Source of the DNA: Flavobacterium petrolei
GTDB taxonomy: Bacteria; Bacteroidota; Bacteroidia; Flavobacteriales; Flavobacteriaceae
Reading direction: 5' to 3'
Assembly (NCBI RefSeq): GCF_003314435.2
Contig: NZ_QNVY02000008.1
Span: forward strand, 1-35,867
DNA: 35,867 bases
Shown: positions 1 through 8,857 of the stretch, piece by piece
How positions within the stretch are numbered: position 1 is the first letter of the stretch
How the letters are laid out: every line of letters begins with the position of its first letter
Position numbers and translations under genes: made by a program
The notes under the pieces: generated by a model
What the model was told of the DNA's origin: nothing
The model's database searches: none
Seen by the model: only the letters and a program-made list of their open reading frames with translations

Positions 1-97
1 CTCACAAGCTTTTTTAATCTTTTTTTGAAAATAAATTTTCTACTTTGATTAACTTTACTTGCCAGTATTTAAAAGAACCTCTGCGTCATTGCGGGTG

Positions 98-127
98 CAA
101 AACTAGCACCTTTATTGCGTTATTCAA
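98..127 (-). promoter_or_regulatory. Leftward strong promoter, rRNA-operon type
   Basis: Read on the minus strand, a TTG (125-127) is followed after 19 nt by TAGTTTTG (98-105), which fits the Bacteroidetes -33/-7 consensus (TTG, then TAnnTTTG). The sequence just upstream is A-rich, like an UP element, and the downstream text CACCCGCAATG resembles the start of flavobacterial rRNA leaders as I remember them. A second copy of the AAAAAAGCTTG stretch lies at 5-15, where the TTG of a second promoter would sit with its -7 box off the window. Tandem promoters of this kind suggest an rRNA or tRNA operon to the left. The promoter match is seen in the sequence; the rRNA assignment is inference. Confidence 0.6.
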
Positions 128-711
128 GCTTTTTTAAACCTTTTTTTTACTCTTTTCTTAACTTTATCTTTAAACTGCTGAAAACATGGTTTTTGAATGT
201 CAAAGTTTTTTAACTTTAAAGACCTGTTCAAAACAAAGGTTGGCTTTATCGAACATAAATGAGCGTTTCTATAGCCTTAAACCGTTTAACAACGGTCTTG
301 CCTTACCCAAACAATCTTGTTCTATTCATCATTTGTTCCCTGTTTCCTGCTTCAGCACTACACATCTAATCCTAAAAACAGCTTATCTTGGCTGTTTTCT
401 ATGGAGAAACAAAGCTGAAGTAGTAAAATGACTTTATCCTTTACCTTATATAGGACGAAGCTTTTCTAATTTCTCCTATATATAAGGTAACCGGATTTTG
501 GGTTGGCGTGAGTTCTTATCCTCCTGATTGAACTGGATATCTTAATTATTCTAAACCCGCGTTAGGGATAGAAGCGAATAGCCCGCAGTCTCGTCTTTTC
601 GGACGAGACGAGGACTTGAAGCGAATAGCCCGACTCATTATATAAAGAAAGGCGACTATCTTTTTTGGATAACCGCCTTTCTTTATATAATGAGGAACGC
701 ACTGATGAATT
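128..711. other. Gene-free stretch with hairpins and a REP-like repeat
   Basis: I find no recognisable gene here. An 81-codon open frame at 186-431 has no familiar motif and overlaps a hairpin (AAAACAGC at 375-382, GCTGTTTT at 391-398), so it is probably chance. Further right are an imperfect inverted repeat (441-455 with 474-490), a hairpin GTCTCGTC/GACGAGAC (588-609), two exact 15-bp direct copies of GAAGCGAATAGCCCG (571-585 and 618-632) and a long hairpin that ends the next gene. Confidence 0.6.
634..694. terminator. Long perfect hairpin, probable terminator of the DUF4294 gene
   Basis: The arms 634-654 and 674-694 are perfect 21-bp inverse complements separated by a 19-nt spacer that contains a T run and can itself pair in part (TATC with GATA). 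It lies 18 bp beyond the stop of the leftward DUF4294 gene, so it probably terminates that transcript. It also closes the REP-like stretch on its left. Confidence 0.65.
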
Positions 712-1389
712 TTATTTCTTTAGACTTTCAGCTCTGGACTCCCAGGAATCAGTTAGATTGGTATAATCAACGGGTTTTGCAGGATTCTGGTTTTGCAATC
801 TTCCGGAATCAAATGCCCGTACTAATATAGTTTCTATCAGGTAGTCTTCATTAACATCAAAAGGCGCATACTTTGTTTTTAAATTAATATCAAACATACT
901 TGCTGCAGTATTCGACCAAAATGCTTTCCAGCCACTTTTGAGACTTTTTACTAATTCATAAGTTGTGGTGCCAGTTTGACGGTGTATTAGCTTTACCAAT
1001 ATTTGACCTTGTTTACGGGAAAGCTTTTTAAGTTTAGCTTCAAACTCGTCGCTCAAATAACTTTCAACTATTTTAAAGTATCTTTTTTTCTCTTTATTTG
1101 TTTTAAGGTTAGCCATTCCTCTATTTAAGTTCGACAATCTCTCAGACGCTAGCTTTGCATAAGGATAGGTTTTATAAACACGACTTTGTAGCAGTAAAAA
1201 TTGCTTTCTTGCTTCGGGATCCGTTTTCCCCTTATATATCAACACTTCTGGTAGTTGAATGGTGTCACCAAGAATAAATTCATCTTCTCCTAATTCATAT
1301 CCCATCTTTGTAGTATCCTGAGGTATTACCTGAGCACTAACAGTCATAACGGTACATATAAAAAACAACAGAAATTTGATTAGCTTCAT
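712..1389 (-). CDS. DUF4294 domain exported protein
   Basis: The product has about 225 aa and an N-terminal hydrophobic signal peptide (MKLIKFLLFFICTVMTVSAQ). I prefer the start at 1389 because it puts that signal peptide at the very N-terminus; an upstream ATG at 1410 would add seven residues. The middle of the protein (motifs YKTYPYAKLA and KLSRKQGQILVKLI) is what I recognise as the DUF4294 family of Bacteroidetes, probably periplasmic or envelope-associated. Its function is unknown. It is transcribed away from the M42 peptidase gene with about 80 bp between the two starts, so the two probably share a divergent promoter region. It ends at a strong hairpin. Confidence 0.8.
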   Translation of the reverse strand: MKLIKFLLFFICTVMTVSAQVIPQDTTKMGYELGEDEFILGDTIQLPEVLIYKGKTDPEARKQFLLLQSRVYKTYPYAKLASERLSNLNRGMANLKTNKEKKRYFKIVESYLSDEFEAKLKKLSRKQGQILVKLIHRQTGTTTYELVKSLKSGWKAFWSNTAASMFDINLKTKYAPFDVNEDYLIETILVRAFDSGRLQNQNPAKPVDYTNLTDSWESRAESLKK

Positions 1390-1471
1390 ACAGGAAATTT
1401 TAATTGCCAAAATTATACATTATATATACAACTGTAATGCCAAATTTATAATTTAGCAAAAAAATAATTTT

Positions 1472-2560
1472 ATGAGTACTAAATCAATATTAAACAAGTC
1501 ATCACTTGAGTTTTTAGAAAATTACCTTAATAATGCGTCACCCACAGGTTATGAAAGTGGCGGGCAGAAATTATGGATGGAATACCTGAAACCTTATGTA
1601 GATACTTTTATAACGGACACTTATGGTTCTGCAGTTGGAATCATAAATCCAGATGCACCTTATAAGGTAGTGATTGAAGGTCATGCTGACGAAATTTCAT
1701 GGTATGTCAATTATATTACTGATGATGGATTAATCTATGTGATTAGAAATGGTGGTTCAGATCACCAAATTGCACCTTCAAAACGTGTTAACATTCATAC
1801 TAAAGCAGGAATTGTAAAAGGTGTTTTTGGCTGGCCGGCTATTCATACCCGCAATAGAGGAAAAGAAGAAGTGGCAAAAGTTGACAATCTATTCATTGAT
1901 ATTGGTTGTGAAACTAAAGAACAGGTAGATAAAATGGGTGTTCATGTAGGTTGTGTAATTACATATCCTGATGAATTTATGATTTTGAACGAAAACAAAT
2001 TTGTTTGTCGCGCGATTGACAACCGTATGGGTGGATTTATGATTGCCGAAGTGGCTCGGTTGCTTCACGAAAACAAAATAAAACTTCCTTTTGGATTGTA
2101 TATTACTAATTCGGTTCAGGAAGAAGTAGGTCTTCGTGGTGCTGAAATGATTACTAAAACTATCAAACCCAATGTAGCCATTGTAACTGATGTTTGTCAT
2201 GACTCCACTACTCCAATGATCGAAAAGAAAATTGAAGGAGATACAAAAATTGGTAAAGGTCCTGTAGTTACTTATGCACCTGCAGTTCAAAATAATTTGA
2301 GAGAATTGATTTTAGAAACTGCTATGGCAAAAGAAATTCCTTTCCAAAGATTGGCTTCTTCACGCGTTACCGGCACAGATACCGATGCTTTTGCATATAG
2401 TAATGGCGGCGTAGCTTCAGCTTTGATATCTTTGCCGTTGCGTTATATGCATACCACGGTTGAAATGGTACATCGTGATGACGTTGAAAACGTGATTAAA
2501 TTAATTTACGAAACCCTATTGAAGTTAGAAAACGAAGAAACATTTTCTTATTTCAAATAG
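1472..2560 (+). CDS. M42 family metallo-aminopeptidase
   Basis: A 362-aa protein of the M42 (glutamyl aminopeptidase/deblocking aminopeptidase, TET-like) family, expected to be cytosolic and to remove N-terminal residues from peptides using two metal ions. Visible metal ligands and catalytic residues are H71-x-D73 in IEGHADE, D183 in AIDNRMGG, the E217-E218 pair in QEEVGLRG, D240 in IVTDVCHD and H327 in RYMHTTVE. All expected positions are present and the length is normal. The gene is alone in its direction, followed by a REP-like repeat and a terminator hairpin. Substrate preference cannot be told from the sequence. Confidence 0.92.
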   Translation: MSTKSILNKSSLEFLENYLNNASPTGYESGGQKLWMEYLKPYVDTFITDTYGSAVGIINPDAPYKVVIEGHADEISWYVNYITDDGLIYVIRNGGSDHQIAPSKRVNIHTKAGIVKGVFGWPAIHTRNRGKEEVAKVDNLFIDIGCETKEQVDKMGVHVGCVITYPDEFMILNENKFVCRAIDNRMGGFMIAEVARLLHENKIKLPFGLYITNSVQEEVGLRGAEMITKTIKPNVAIVTDVCHDSTTPMIEKKIEGDTKIGKGPVVTYAPAVQNNLRELILETAMAKEIPFQRLASSRVTGTDTDAFAYSNGGVASALISLPLRYMHTTVEMVHRDDVENVIKLIYETLLKLENEETFSYFK

Positions 2561-2565
2561 TTTTA

Positions 2566-2680
2566 GGAGCTAAACCCGCTATCCGTTTCAATCCACGCTA
2601 AAAAAGCGTGGGATTTCCTCTTCAAACGAAGTTCAATGAACTCCGCTGAAAGTAGAAGCAAGGTGAAGTAATCGGGGCTA
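2566..2680 (+). repeat. REP-like interspersed palindromic repeat
   Basis: The stretch starts with GAGCTAAACCCGCTATCCG, contains the hairpin CCACGC/GCGTGG (2593-2611), a smaller palindrome AGTTCA-A-TGAACT (2630-2642) and ends in ATCGGGGCTA. I recognise this pattern (CCCGCTATCCGT, hairpin, GGATTTCC, TCGGGGCTA) as an interspersed repeat common between genes in Flavobacterium. Its function is unknown; the strand is arbitrary. Confidence 0.6.
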
Positions 2681-2685
2681 AAAAA

Positions 2686-2717
2686 CCGCAGTTCAAATTA
2701 TGAATTGCGGTTTTTTT
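2686..2717 (+). terminator. Terminator after the M42 peptidase gene
   Basis: CCGCAGTTCA (2686-2695) pairs with TGAATTGCGG (2701-2710) over a 5-nt loop, with an A run before and seven T after. This is a classical intrinsic terminator. It is almost the same sequence as the terminator at 3208-3238. Confidence 0.85.
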
Positions 2718-2745
2718 GTTAACTTTACTCATACAATTCATAAAA

Positions 2746-3201
2746 ATGCAATCAACCGCCACATCAATAGAAGCGTATTTAGAAGAAATTCCACTGGAAA
2801 GAAAAATAGCTTTTACAAAACTCCGAGAAACTATTCTTGAAAATATTCCAAAAGGATTTGTTGAACAAATGTCCTACGGAATGATTGGTTATGTAGTGCC
2901 ACATTCTATTTATCCTGGCGGCTATCATTGCGAACCAAAACTCCCGTTGCCCTTTATTAACATCGCTTCTCAAAAAAATTTCATTGCGCTTTACCACATG
3001 GGAATTTATGCTAAACCCGAATTACTGAATTGGTTTGTCTCCGAATACCCAAAACACAGCAAACAAAAATTAGACATGGGAAAAAGTTGCATCCGATTTA
3101 AGAAGATGGACCAAATCCCTTTTGATTTAATTGCTGAACTCGTGCAAAAAATATCAATGGATGAATGGATTACTTGTTATGAATCATCATTTAAAAAATA
3201 A
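2746..3201 (+). CDS. DUF1801 family protein
   Basis: A 151-aa protein beginning MQSTATSIEAYLEEIP. I chose the ATG at 2746 because the longer reading from 2716 would start inside the T tail of the preceding terminator. The layout (N-terminal helix, QMSYGMIGY, a core ending in LPFINIASQKNFIALYHMG, then a short helical tail ending in ITCYESSFKK) fits the small DUF1801/YdhG-like family, whose biochemical role is not established. It sits as a single-gene unit between two nearly identical terminators, with no promoter that I can assign. Confidence 0.8.
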   Translation: MQSTATSIEAYLEEIPLERKIAFTKLRETILENIPKGFVEQMSYGMIGYVVPHSIYPGGYHCEPKLPLPFINIASQKNFIALYHMGIYAKPELLNWFVSEYPKHSKQKLDMGKSCIRFKKMDQIPFDLIAELVQKISMDEWITCYESSFKK

Positions 3202-3207
3202 AAAAAA

Positions 3208-3238
3208 CCGCAATTCAAAATTATGAATTGCGGTTTTT
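3208..3238. terminator. Bidirectional terminator between DUF1801 gene and purC
   Basis: CCGCAATTCA (3208-3217) and TGAATTGCGG (3224-3233) form a perfect 10-bp stem with an A run on one side and a T run on the other. It can end transcription both of the rightward DUF1801 gene and of the leftward purC. Confidence 0.85.
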
Positions 3239-3258
3239 ATTTTTTTATAGAAATGGTT

Positions 3259-4212
3259 CTATCTGTTCGCTAGATATTCTAAAACATTTTTCTCTATTCT
3301 TTCATCTATATTACTGATGTCTGCTTTTACAAATTTCTCTCCTAAGATATTTTCGTATAATTCAATATATCTTTCAGAAACGGTTTCTATGTATTCGTCA
3401 GTCATATTTGGAATTTGTTGCCCTTCCAGACCTTGAAAACCATTTTCGATTAACCAACGACGAACAAACTCTTTCGATAATTGTTTTTGTTCTTCACCTT
3501 TATTTTGTCTTTCTTGATAACCTTCCGCGTAAAAATAACGAGAAGAATCCGGTGTGTGAATTTCGTCAATCAAGACAATTACACCTTCTTTAGTTTTACC
3601 AAATTCATATTTGGTATCCACCAAAATCAAACCACGACTAGCAGCAATTTCAGTTCCTCTTTGAAACAAATCTCTTGTGAATTTTTCTAAAACAAGGTAG
3701 TCTTCTTCAGAAACGATTCCTTTCGATAAAATATCCTCACGAGAAATATCAGCATCATGTTCTCCATTATCCGCTTTGGTTGTCGGCGTAATAATAGCTT
3801 CTGGGAATTTATCATTTTCTTTCAAATAATCTGGCATTTTCACGCCGCAAATTTCTCTTTTGCCAAGAGCGTATTCACGAGCAGCATGACCTGAAAGATA
3901 TCCACGAATCACCATTTCTACTTTGAAAGGCTCGCACAAATACCCCACCGCAACATTAGGATCAGGAGTTGCAATTAACCAGTTAGGAACAATATCCTCA
4001 GTCAACTCCATGAATTTAGTTGCTATCTGGTTTAGAATTTGACCTTTATATGGAATTCCTTTTGGCAGAACTACATCAAAAGCTGAAAGCCTGTCTGTAG
4101 CTACCATAACCAAAAGTTCATTATTGATATTATACACTTCTCTTACTTTACCGCGGTAAACAGATTTCTGGTTTGGAAAATTAAAATCAGTAGTTGTGAT
4201 GGTGTTGCTCAT
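3259..4212 (-). CDS. purC: Phosphoribosylaminoimidazole-succinocarboxamide synthase
   Basis: SAICAR synthase, the ATP-dependent step of de novo purine synthesis that joins CAIR and aspartate. The 317-aa protein shows the N-terminal ATP-site motif YRGKVREVY, the [14 protein letters not shown] block and the family signature [10 protein letters not shown]. The length is that of the longer PurC form, with a C-terminal extension. It is a monocistronic leftward gene. On the minus strand, TTTG (4276-4279), 21 nt and TAAATTTG (4247-4254) form a good flavobacterial promoter about 35 bp upstream of the start. Confidence 0.96.
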   Translation of the reverse strand: MSNTITTTDFNFPNQKSVYRGKVREVYNINNELLVMVATDRLSAFDVVLPKGIPYKGQILNQIATKFMELTEDIVPNWLIATPDPNVAVGYLCEPFKVEMVIRGYLSGHAAREYALGKREICGVKMPDYLKENDKFPEAIITPTTKADNGEHDADISREDILSKGIVSEEDYLVLEKFTRDLFQRGTEIAASRGLILVDTKYEFGKTKEGVIVLIDEIHTPDSSRYFYAEGYQERQNKGEEQKQLSKEFVRRWLIENGFQGLEGQQIPNMTDEYIETVSERYIELYENILGEKFVKADISNIDERIEKNVLEYLANR

Positions 4213-4246
4213 TATACTAGTTGTGTGTGTTTATTTTTAGTTCCTG

Positions 4247-4279
4247 CAAATTTAAAACTATTTCATAGAGTTTCGCAAA
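4247..4279 (-). promoter_or_regulatory. Promoter of purC
   Basis: Minus strand: TTTG at 4276-4279 and TAAATTTG at 4247-4254, spaced by 21 nt. This matches the Bacteroidetes consensus TTTG / TAnnTTTG and lies at the expected distance from the purC start. Confidence 0.6.
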
Positions 4280-4320
4280 GAAAAGAACGGAACTCTTGCA
4301 TTTTATTTTCATCTCTACAA

Positions 4321-6669
4321 TTATTTTTTAAGCAACGTATCGTTGAATAAATTTAAGATTCGGCTGTACTCATCTACCCAAGAATAGGTTTCTTTAAATC
4401 CATGTGCTTCCACCGGGAAACTTGCTAAACTCCATTTTTTCTTACCTAATTCGATAAAACGTTGAGACAAACGAACAATATCTTTGTATTCTACATTGTC
4501 ATCAACCATTCCATGAAGCATCAATAAATCCCCTTGTAAATTATCCGCAAAATAGATGGGAGAACTTTTTTTGTAGGCATCCGGATCCGTTTCGGGAAAA
4601 TTAAGAATGTTTCCGGTGTAGCCATGATTGTAATGCGCCCAATCCGTTACGGAACGTAATGCAGCACCCGAAGCAAACTCCTTTGGAGTAGTCAGCATTC
4701 CCATCAACGTTATGAAACCTCCATAAGAACCACCATAAATCCCAACTTTTGACGCATCAATTCCGTAATTTTCGACTAGATATTTTTTGCCATCAATTTG
4801 ATCTGTTAAATCTTTTCCGCCCATAAAACGGTAAATACCTGTTCTAAAATCACGTCCGTATCCATCGCTTCCTCTATAATCAATATCTAAAACAGTATAA
4901 CCTAAATCGACCAATAAATTATGAAACATGTATTCTCTATGGTATGTACTCCAGTAGTTATGTGCGTTTTGCAAATAACCGGCACCATGAACAAACAAGA
5001 TTGCAGCTTTGTTAGTATTTGCAGTTTGTGGCTTGTACAATCTGGCATTTACCGGAGTTCCATCCTGAGCTTTGAAAGTGATTACTTCCGGTTCACGCCA
5101 AGAATATCCTTTGAAACTTTCCGATGTTGAAGTCGTTATCTGATTTAAGTTGGTATTCTGTTTATTAGGCGCTACATACAATTCCCAAGGTTTATTTTTA
5201 TACGAATAACGAACCAATAAGGAACTTTCGTCGGGAGACAAACTCACTTCATGAGCGCCATCTTTAGTTAAAATAGGTTGTAAAACAGGATCTGCCACTT
5301 CCAATTTATAAAAATTTCTGTTTCCCGGGTGTGTCGTTGTTGTGGATAAATAAAAATACTTTTTATCTTTTGACAAATTCACATTGCGCACTTCCCAATT
5401 TCCTTTGGTCAGTTGTGTTTTCTTTTTTGATTTTAAATTATAGGTATACAAATGAGAATAACCCGTTTCTTCGGATTGGAAATAAACGGTTTCATTATCT
5501 CCCAAAAATCCAAGCGTTCCTCTCCCGTAAGAATTGGAGGGAATTCCAGGTCCGCCAATCCAAGCTTCATCATGTTGATGGTCTAATTCCTGAAAGGTTC
5601 CTATCTCAAGATTTAAACTGACAATCCATCGGTCTTTGTTATCCTGACTTCTAATTTCAGCAATTGCATAAGAACCATTTTCATTGTAAACAGGTTCCTG
5701 AACTACAATTAGTTTGTCCTTTTTTGCTGCAGTTTTTGATTTTTCATAGGACTCAAAATATTTAGGAACATCCTGAATGTGACTCAACGATGAAAAATTC
5801 ATGAAATAAACAGAATCTTTGGCGATGTTGTAAATCCCGAATTTGGTTGCCAACAAATTATCTACTGAAACTTTCTCCTTAGTATCTTCAATTTCATTGT
5901 AGCCATTAGCAGTTATGAAAAGTTCCATTTTTTCACTCTTGCGTTCTGAATCCTCTATTAATCTAAAGGTGGCGAAATTTCCTTTTGGATCAACTTTTAA
6001 GCTTCCAAAAGTATTTTTCCCATAATAATAAGGTTTTGGAAAATCAGATTTTGTAGTTTTCGATTTTGCCAAATTCCATTTTTTTAGTGCTTCCTGATCT
6101 CTGACAAATTGAAACAATTCCTCCTGTTGGCTTTTCAAAAAAGATTCTTTGTCAGAGGCTTTCTCTTCTGATTTTCCTTTACGAAAGTTGGTGATTTGAA
6201 TAATAGAGCCTTCATTCGTATTAAATTGAAAAAGATTTTCATTTTGTCTGAAATACAACATTCCTGCAACAGCACCCATTTGTAAATTAGCAATTGGGCT
6301 GCTTTGTTGGTACAATTTTTTGGAGGTTTTACTTTTCAAGGAATACAAAAACAGTCTTCCTTTATCAATGTAGTAATACAAATCCGGATTCGTTGTTTTT
6401 TTGAAATCAAATTTTGAAAAAGCGGCTTCATATGGTGATGCCAATTCAGGTTTTGACAATCCATTTTTCCAAAAATAAGTACTGGTACCCAATTCATTAT
6501 TTGGATTCCAATCAAAATAAACTTTCTGTCCATCTAAAGACCATCTTTCATTCTCTGGTTGAGCGCCAATGAAAGCGTTGCCTTTCATGATTTCTTCTAG
6601 TTTTAGCGTTTGACTTTGCATTGTTATGGAAAACAAAATACAGATAATAAGGATTAGTTTTTTATTCAT
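4321..6669 (-). CDS. S9 family (DPP IV-like) secreted serine peptidase
   Basis: A 782-aa prolyl-oligopeptidase-family enzyme, expected to release dipeptides from oligopeptides. It has a signal peptide (MNKKLILIICILFSITMQSQ), a long beta-propeller-type region (DPPIV N-terminal domain) to about residue 530 and a C-terminal alpha/beta hydrolase domain. The catalytic triad is visible: S648 in YGGSYGGF, the Asp in HGMVDDNV (D723 or D724) and H756 in VEAHGF. The signal peptide places it in the periplasm or outside. The HAD-IIB gene lies 49 bp upstream in the same direction, so the two may be cotranscribed; I see no good promoter in the gap. Confidence 0.92.
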   Translation of the reverse strand: MNKKLILIICILFSITMQSQTLKLEEIMKGNAFIGAQPENERWSLDGQKVYFDWNPNNELGTSTYFWKNGLSKPELASPYEAAFSKFDFKKTTNPDLYYYIDKGRLFLYSLKSKTSKKLYQQSSPIANLQMGAVAGMLYFRQNENLFQFNTNEGSIIQITNFRKGKSEEKASDKESFLKSQQEELFQFVRDQEALKKWNLAKSKTTKSDFPKPYYYGKNTFGSLKVDPKGNFATFRLIEDSERKSEKMELFITANGYNEIEDTKEKVSVDNLLATKFGIYNIAKDSVYFMNFSSLSHIQDVPKYFESYEKSKTAAKKDKLIVVQEPVYNENGSYAIAEIRSQDNKDRWIVSLNLEIGTFQELDHQHDEAWIGGPGIPSNSYGRGTLGFLGDNETVYFQSEETGYSHLYTYNLKSKKKTQLTKGNWEVRNVNLSKDKKYFYLSTTTTHPGNRNFYKLEVADPVLQPILTKDGAHEVSLSPDESSLLVRYSYKNKPWELYVAPNKQNTNLNQITTSTSESFKGYSWREPEVITFKAQDGTPVNARLYKPQTANTNKAAILFVHGAGYLQNAHNYWSTYHREYMFHNLLVDLGYTVLDIDYRGSDGYGRDFRTGIYRFMGGKDLTDQIDGKKYLVENYGIDASKVGIYGGSYGGFITLMGMLTTPKEFASGAALRSVTDWAHYNHGYTGNILNFPETDPDAYKKSSPIYFADNLQGDLLMLHGMVDDNVEYKDIVRLSQRFIELGKKKWSLASFPVEAHGFKETYSWVDEYSRILNLFNDTLLKK

Positions 6670-6717
6670 TTGGTTTGTGTTTAATTTTTAAATGAGAAAT
6701 ATCTTAGATTAAAAAAA

Positions 6718-7533
6718 TTAATTATTCAATAATTCCTGAGCTATATATTTCGCAACTCCTTCATTATCATTAGTCAAAATGACTTCTAAATGGGAAAGTT
6801 TATTTTTCAAGCTTTCAGGAGCATTTCCCATCACCAAAGCTTTACCAGAGGATTTAAGCATATTTTCATCATTATAGCCATCACCAAAAGAAATAGTTTG
6901 TTCGAAAACAAAATTCTCTTTTTCCAGAATTTTTGCAATTGCGACACTTTTATCTACGGACTTGTCCATAAATTCCAAACAAAAAGGCAAACTAAACGCG
7001 TGACTAAAAAGTTCAGTATGATTCTCTAAAATTCGGTCTCTTAATTCAATTAATTTGGAGTGTTTTTCGTGTGTGAAAAATAATTTTATTCCGCTGACAT
7101 CATCTAAAGTATCGAAATCAACAATTTCAGGCATGTAATTCAATTCTGCCTGAAAACTATTTAATTTTTCATTTATTTTATTGGTTTGCCAAACATTTTC
7201 TTTGAATAAAACGGTCGTAATCTCAGGGTCAATATCTAAATTTAATATTGATTTTATGTCGTCGCTTTTTATATCGAAAGAGAATAGAAGTTCTTTTTCA
7301 GGAGAATGTATACGTGCTCCATTTGAAGTAACTAAATAAACTGGGCATCCTAAACCCTCAACCAAAGGCATTGCATCCAAGTGATGACGACCAGTTGCTA
7401 CAATAATTAAATAATTTTGATTGTGGAGTTCTTGAAAAACAGTTTTGGTGTATTGGGATATTTTGTGATCTGAATTGAGTAACGTTCCGTCTAAATCACT
7501 GATAACTACTTTAATTTTTTCTTTTAAAATCAT
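6718..7533 (-). CDS. Cof-type HAD-IIB family hydrolase
   Basis: A phosphatase of the Cof/YbjI-like HAD subfamily IIB, acting on small phosphorylated metabolites. I use the ATG at 7533 (MILKEKIKVVISDLDGTLL), giving 271 aa, because the upstream extension to 7599 carries no conserved sequence. Motif I is DLDGTLLNSD with the nucleophile and acid/base Asp pair, motif II is in VATGRH, the conserved Lys is in SVDKSVAIAKIL, and the Mg-binding motif is GDGYNDENML. The IIB cap lies between motifs II and III. The substrate cannot be predicted. Confidence 0.9.
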   Translation of the reverse strand: MILKEKIKVVISDLDGTLLNSDHKISQYTKTVFQELHNQNYLIIVATGRHHLDAMPLVEGLGCPVYLVTSNGARIHSPEKELLFSFDIKSDDIKSILNLDIDPEITTVLFKENVWQTNKINEKLNSFQAELNYMPEIVDFDTLDDVSGIKLFFTHEKHSKLIELRDRILENHTELFSHAFSLPFCLEFMDKSVDKSVAIAKILEKENFVFEQTISFGDGYNDENMLKSSGKALVMGNAPESLKNKLSHLEVILTNDNEGVAKYIAQELLNN

Positions 7534-7654
7534 TTTTTTTAACTGAGATTTTATTAATTCCAAATTTATTGCATTTTTAAGACATACAAAAGGAATCAAT
7601 CGGATTTTATTTAAAGCTTTACGGATAAACTGGTAGCTTTTTTTTAAATAATAA

Positions 7655-7702
7655 AGCGGAAAGGAAATCCATTCTCTACTGTAAATGAACTTGCTTTCCG
7701 CT
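7655..7702 (-). terminator. Hairpin after phoH
   Basis: AGCGGAAAG (7655-7663) and CTTTCCGCT (7694-7702) form a 9-bp stem with a 30-nt loop just beyond the phoH stop. On the minus strand an A/T-rich stretch follows. It probably ends the phoH transcript, although the loop is long for an intrinsic terminator. Confidence 0.5.
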
Positions 7703-7723
7703 CCAAAAAATTTTATTTATTTC

Positions 7724-8674
7724 CTAATCGTTATTCTCAATCATTTTATAAGCATCAATTACTTTTTTGACTAATCGGTGTCGTACAATGTCTTTGTCAT
7801 CCAGATAAATGATTCCGATTCCATCAATATCTTTCAAAACCAATAAGGCTTCTTTGAGTCCGGAAATGGTTCTTCGTGGTAAATCGACCTGACCTGGATC
7901 ACCAGTAATCATAAATTTAGCACTTTTCCCCATACGGGTAAGAAACATTTTCATTTGGGAATGTGTAGTATTTTGGGCTTCATCCAAAATTACAAAAGCA
8001 TTATCCAATGTTCTACCTCGCATAAATGCCAAAGGCGCAATTTGGATAACTCCTTTTAGAATATAATCTTCCAGTTTTTCATTAGGCAACATATCGCGCA
8101 ACGCGTCATATAAAGGTTGCATATACGGATCTAGTTTTTCCTTCATATCTCCTGGTAAAAAACCTAGGTTCTCCCCTGCTTCTACCGCTGGTCTAGTCAA
8201 TATTATACGTTTAACTTGTTTTTCTTTCAGCGCTTTTATAGCCATGGCTACACCTGTATATGTTTTTCCGGTTCCAGCTGGTCCAACGGCAAAAACCATA
8301 TCATTCTTTTCCATGGTATCCACCAACAATTGCTGATTAGGAGTCATAGCTTTAATGATTTTCCCGCCTACTCCATGCACTAATATTTTATCCTGTCCTG
8401 GAAATTTTCTATCTTCCTGAACATCGCCAAGGATAACGCGCTCAATTACATTGTTATCAATGTTATTGTACCTCGAAAAGTGCACCATTAATCGTTGAAA
8501 CCGTTTTTCAAATTCGTCTAAAACTTCTTTTTCTCCAAAAGCTTTTAAAGTTGTTCCCCGAGCGACAATTTTCAATTTTGGATAATATTTTTTAATTGTT
8601 TCAAGATGAGTGTCTTGAGCGCCCCAAAAGTCTTTTGGAGCGATGTCTATGAGCTCGATTATTCTTTCGTTCAA
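7724..8674 (-). CDS. phoH: PhoH family ATPase
   Basis: A 316-aa PhoH-like P-loop protein of the YbeZ type, a predicted RNA-associated ATPase thought to work with ribosome and rRNA processing factors. An N-terminal KH-like segment precedes the ATPase core. Visible motifs are the Walker A GPAGTGKT (131-138, Lys137), Walker B in FVILDEAQNT, the downstream ITGDPGQVDLP block and the arginine-rich end DKDIVRHRLV. Length and motifs are normal. It is divergent from the SAM adenosyltransferase gene at 8858. Confidence 0.93.
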   Translation of the reverse strand: MNERIIELIDIAPKDFWGAQDTHLETIKKYYPKLKIVARGTTLKAFGEKEVLDEFEKRFQRLMVHFSRYNNIDNNVIERVILGDVQEDRKFPGQDKILVHGVGGKIIKAMTPNQQLLVDTMEKNDMVFAVGPAGTGKTYTGVAMAIKALKEKQVKRIILTRPAVEAGENLGFLPGDMKEKLDPYMQPLYDALRDMLPNEKLEDYILKGVIQIAPLAFMRGRTLDNAFVILDEAQNTTHSQMKMFLTRMGKSAKFMITGDPGQVDLPRRTISGLKEALLVLKDIDGIGIIYLDDKDIVRHRLVKKVIDAYKMIENND

Positions 8675-8765
8675 ATGCTGTTGTTTTTAAATTAAAATGA
8701 GTGAATTAATAAATTTTGTATCAAAGCCAATAAATGTTGTATTAATTTGAATTTGTCTTTTGTTT

Positions 8766-8798
8766 TTTGCTTTTTTGAATTTACTATTATTAGCTTTG
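8766..8798 (+). promoter_or_regulatory. Promoter of the DUF62 gene
   Basis: TTTG at 8766-8769 and TAGCTTTG at 8791-8798, 21 nt apart, match the flavobacterial promoter consensus and would give a leader of about 50 nt. Confidence 0.5.
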
Positions 8799-8857
8799 CG
8801 TTTCTCAAATTTAATGAAAATTAGGTTTACAAAACACCAATAGTTATAAACAAATTT

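Noticed and set aside
186..431. 81-codon open frame read as a gene
   Set aside because: No known motif, overlaps a hairpin, and lies behind a promoter facing the other way in a stretch rich in repeats.
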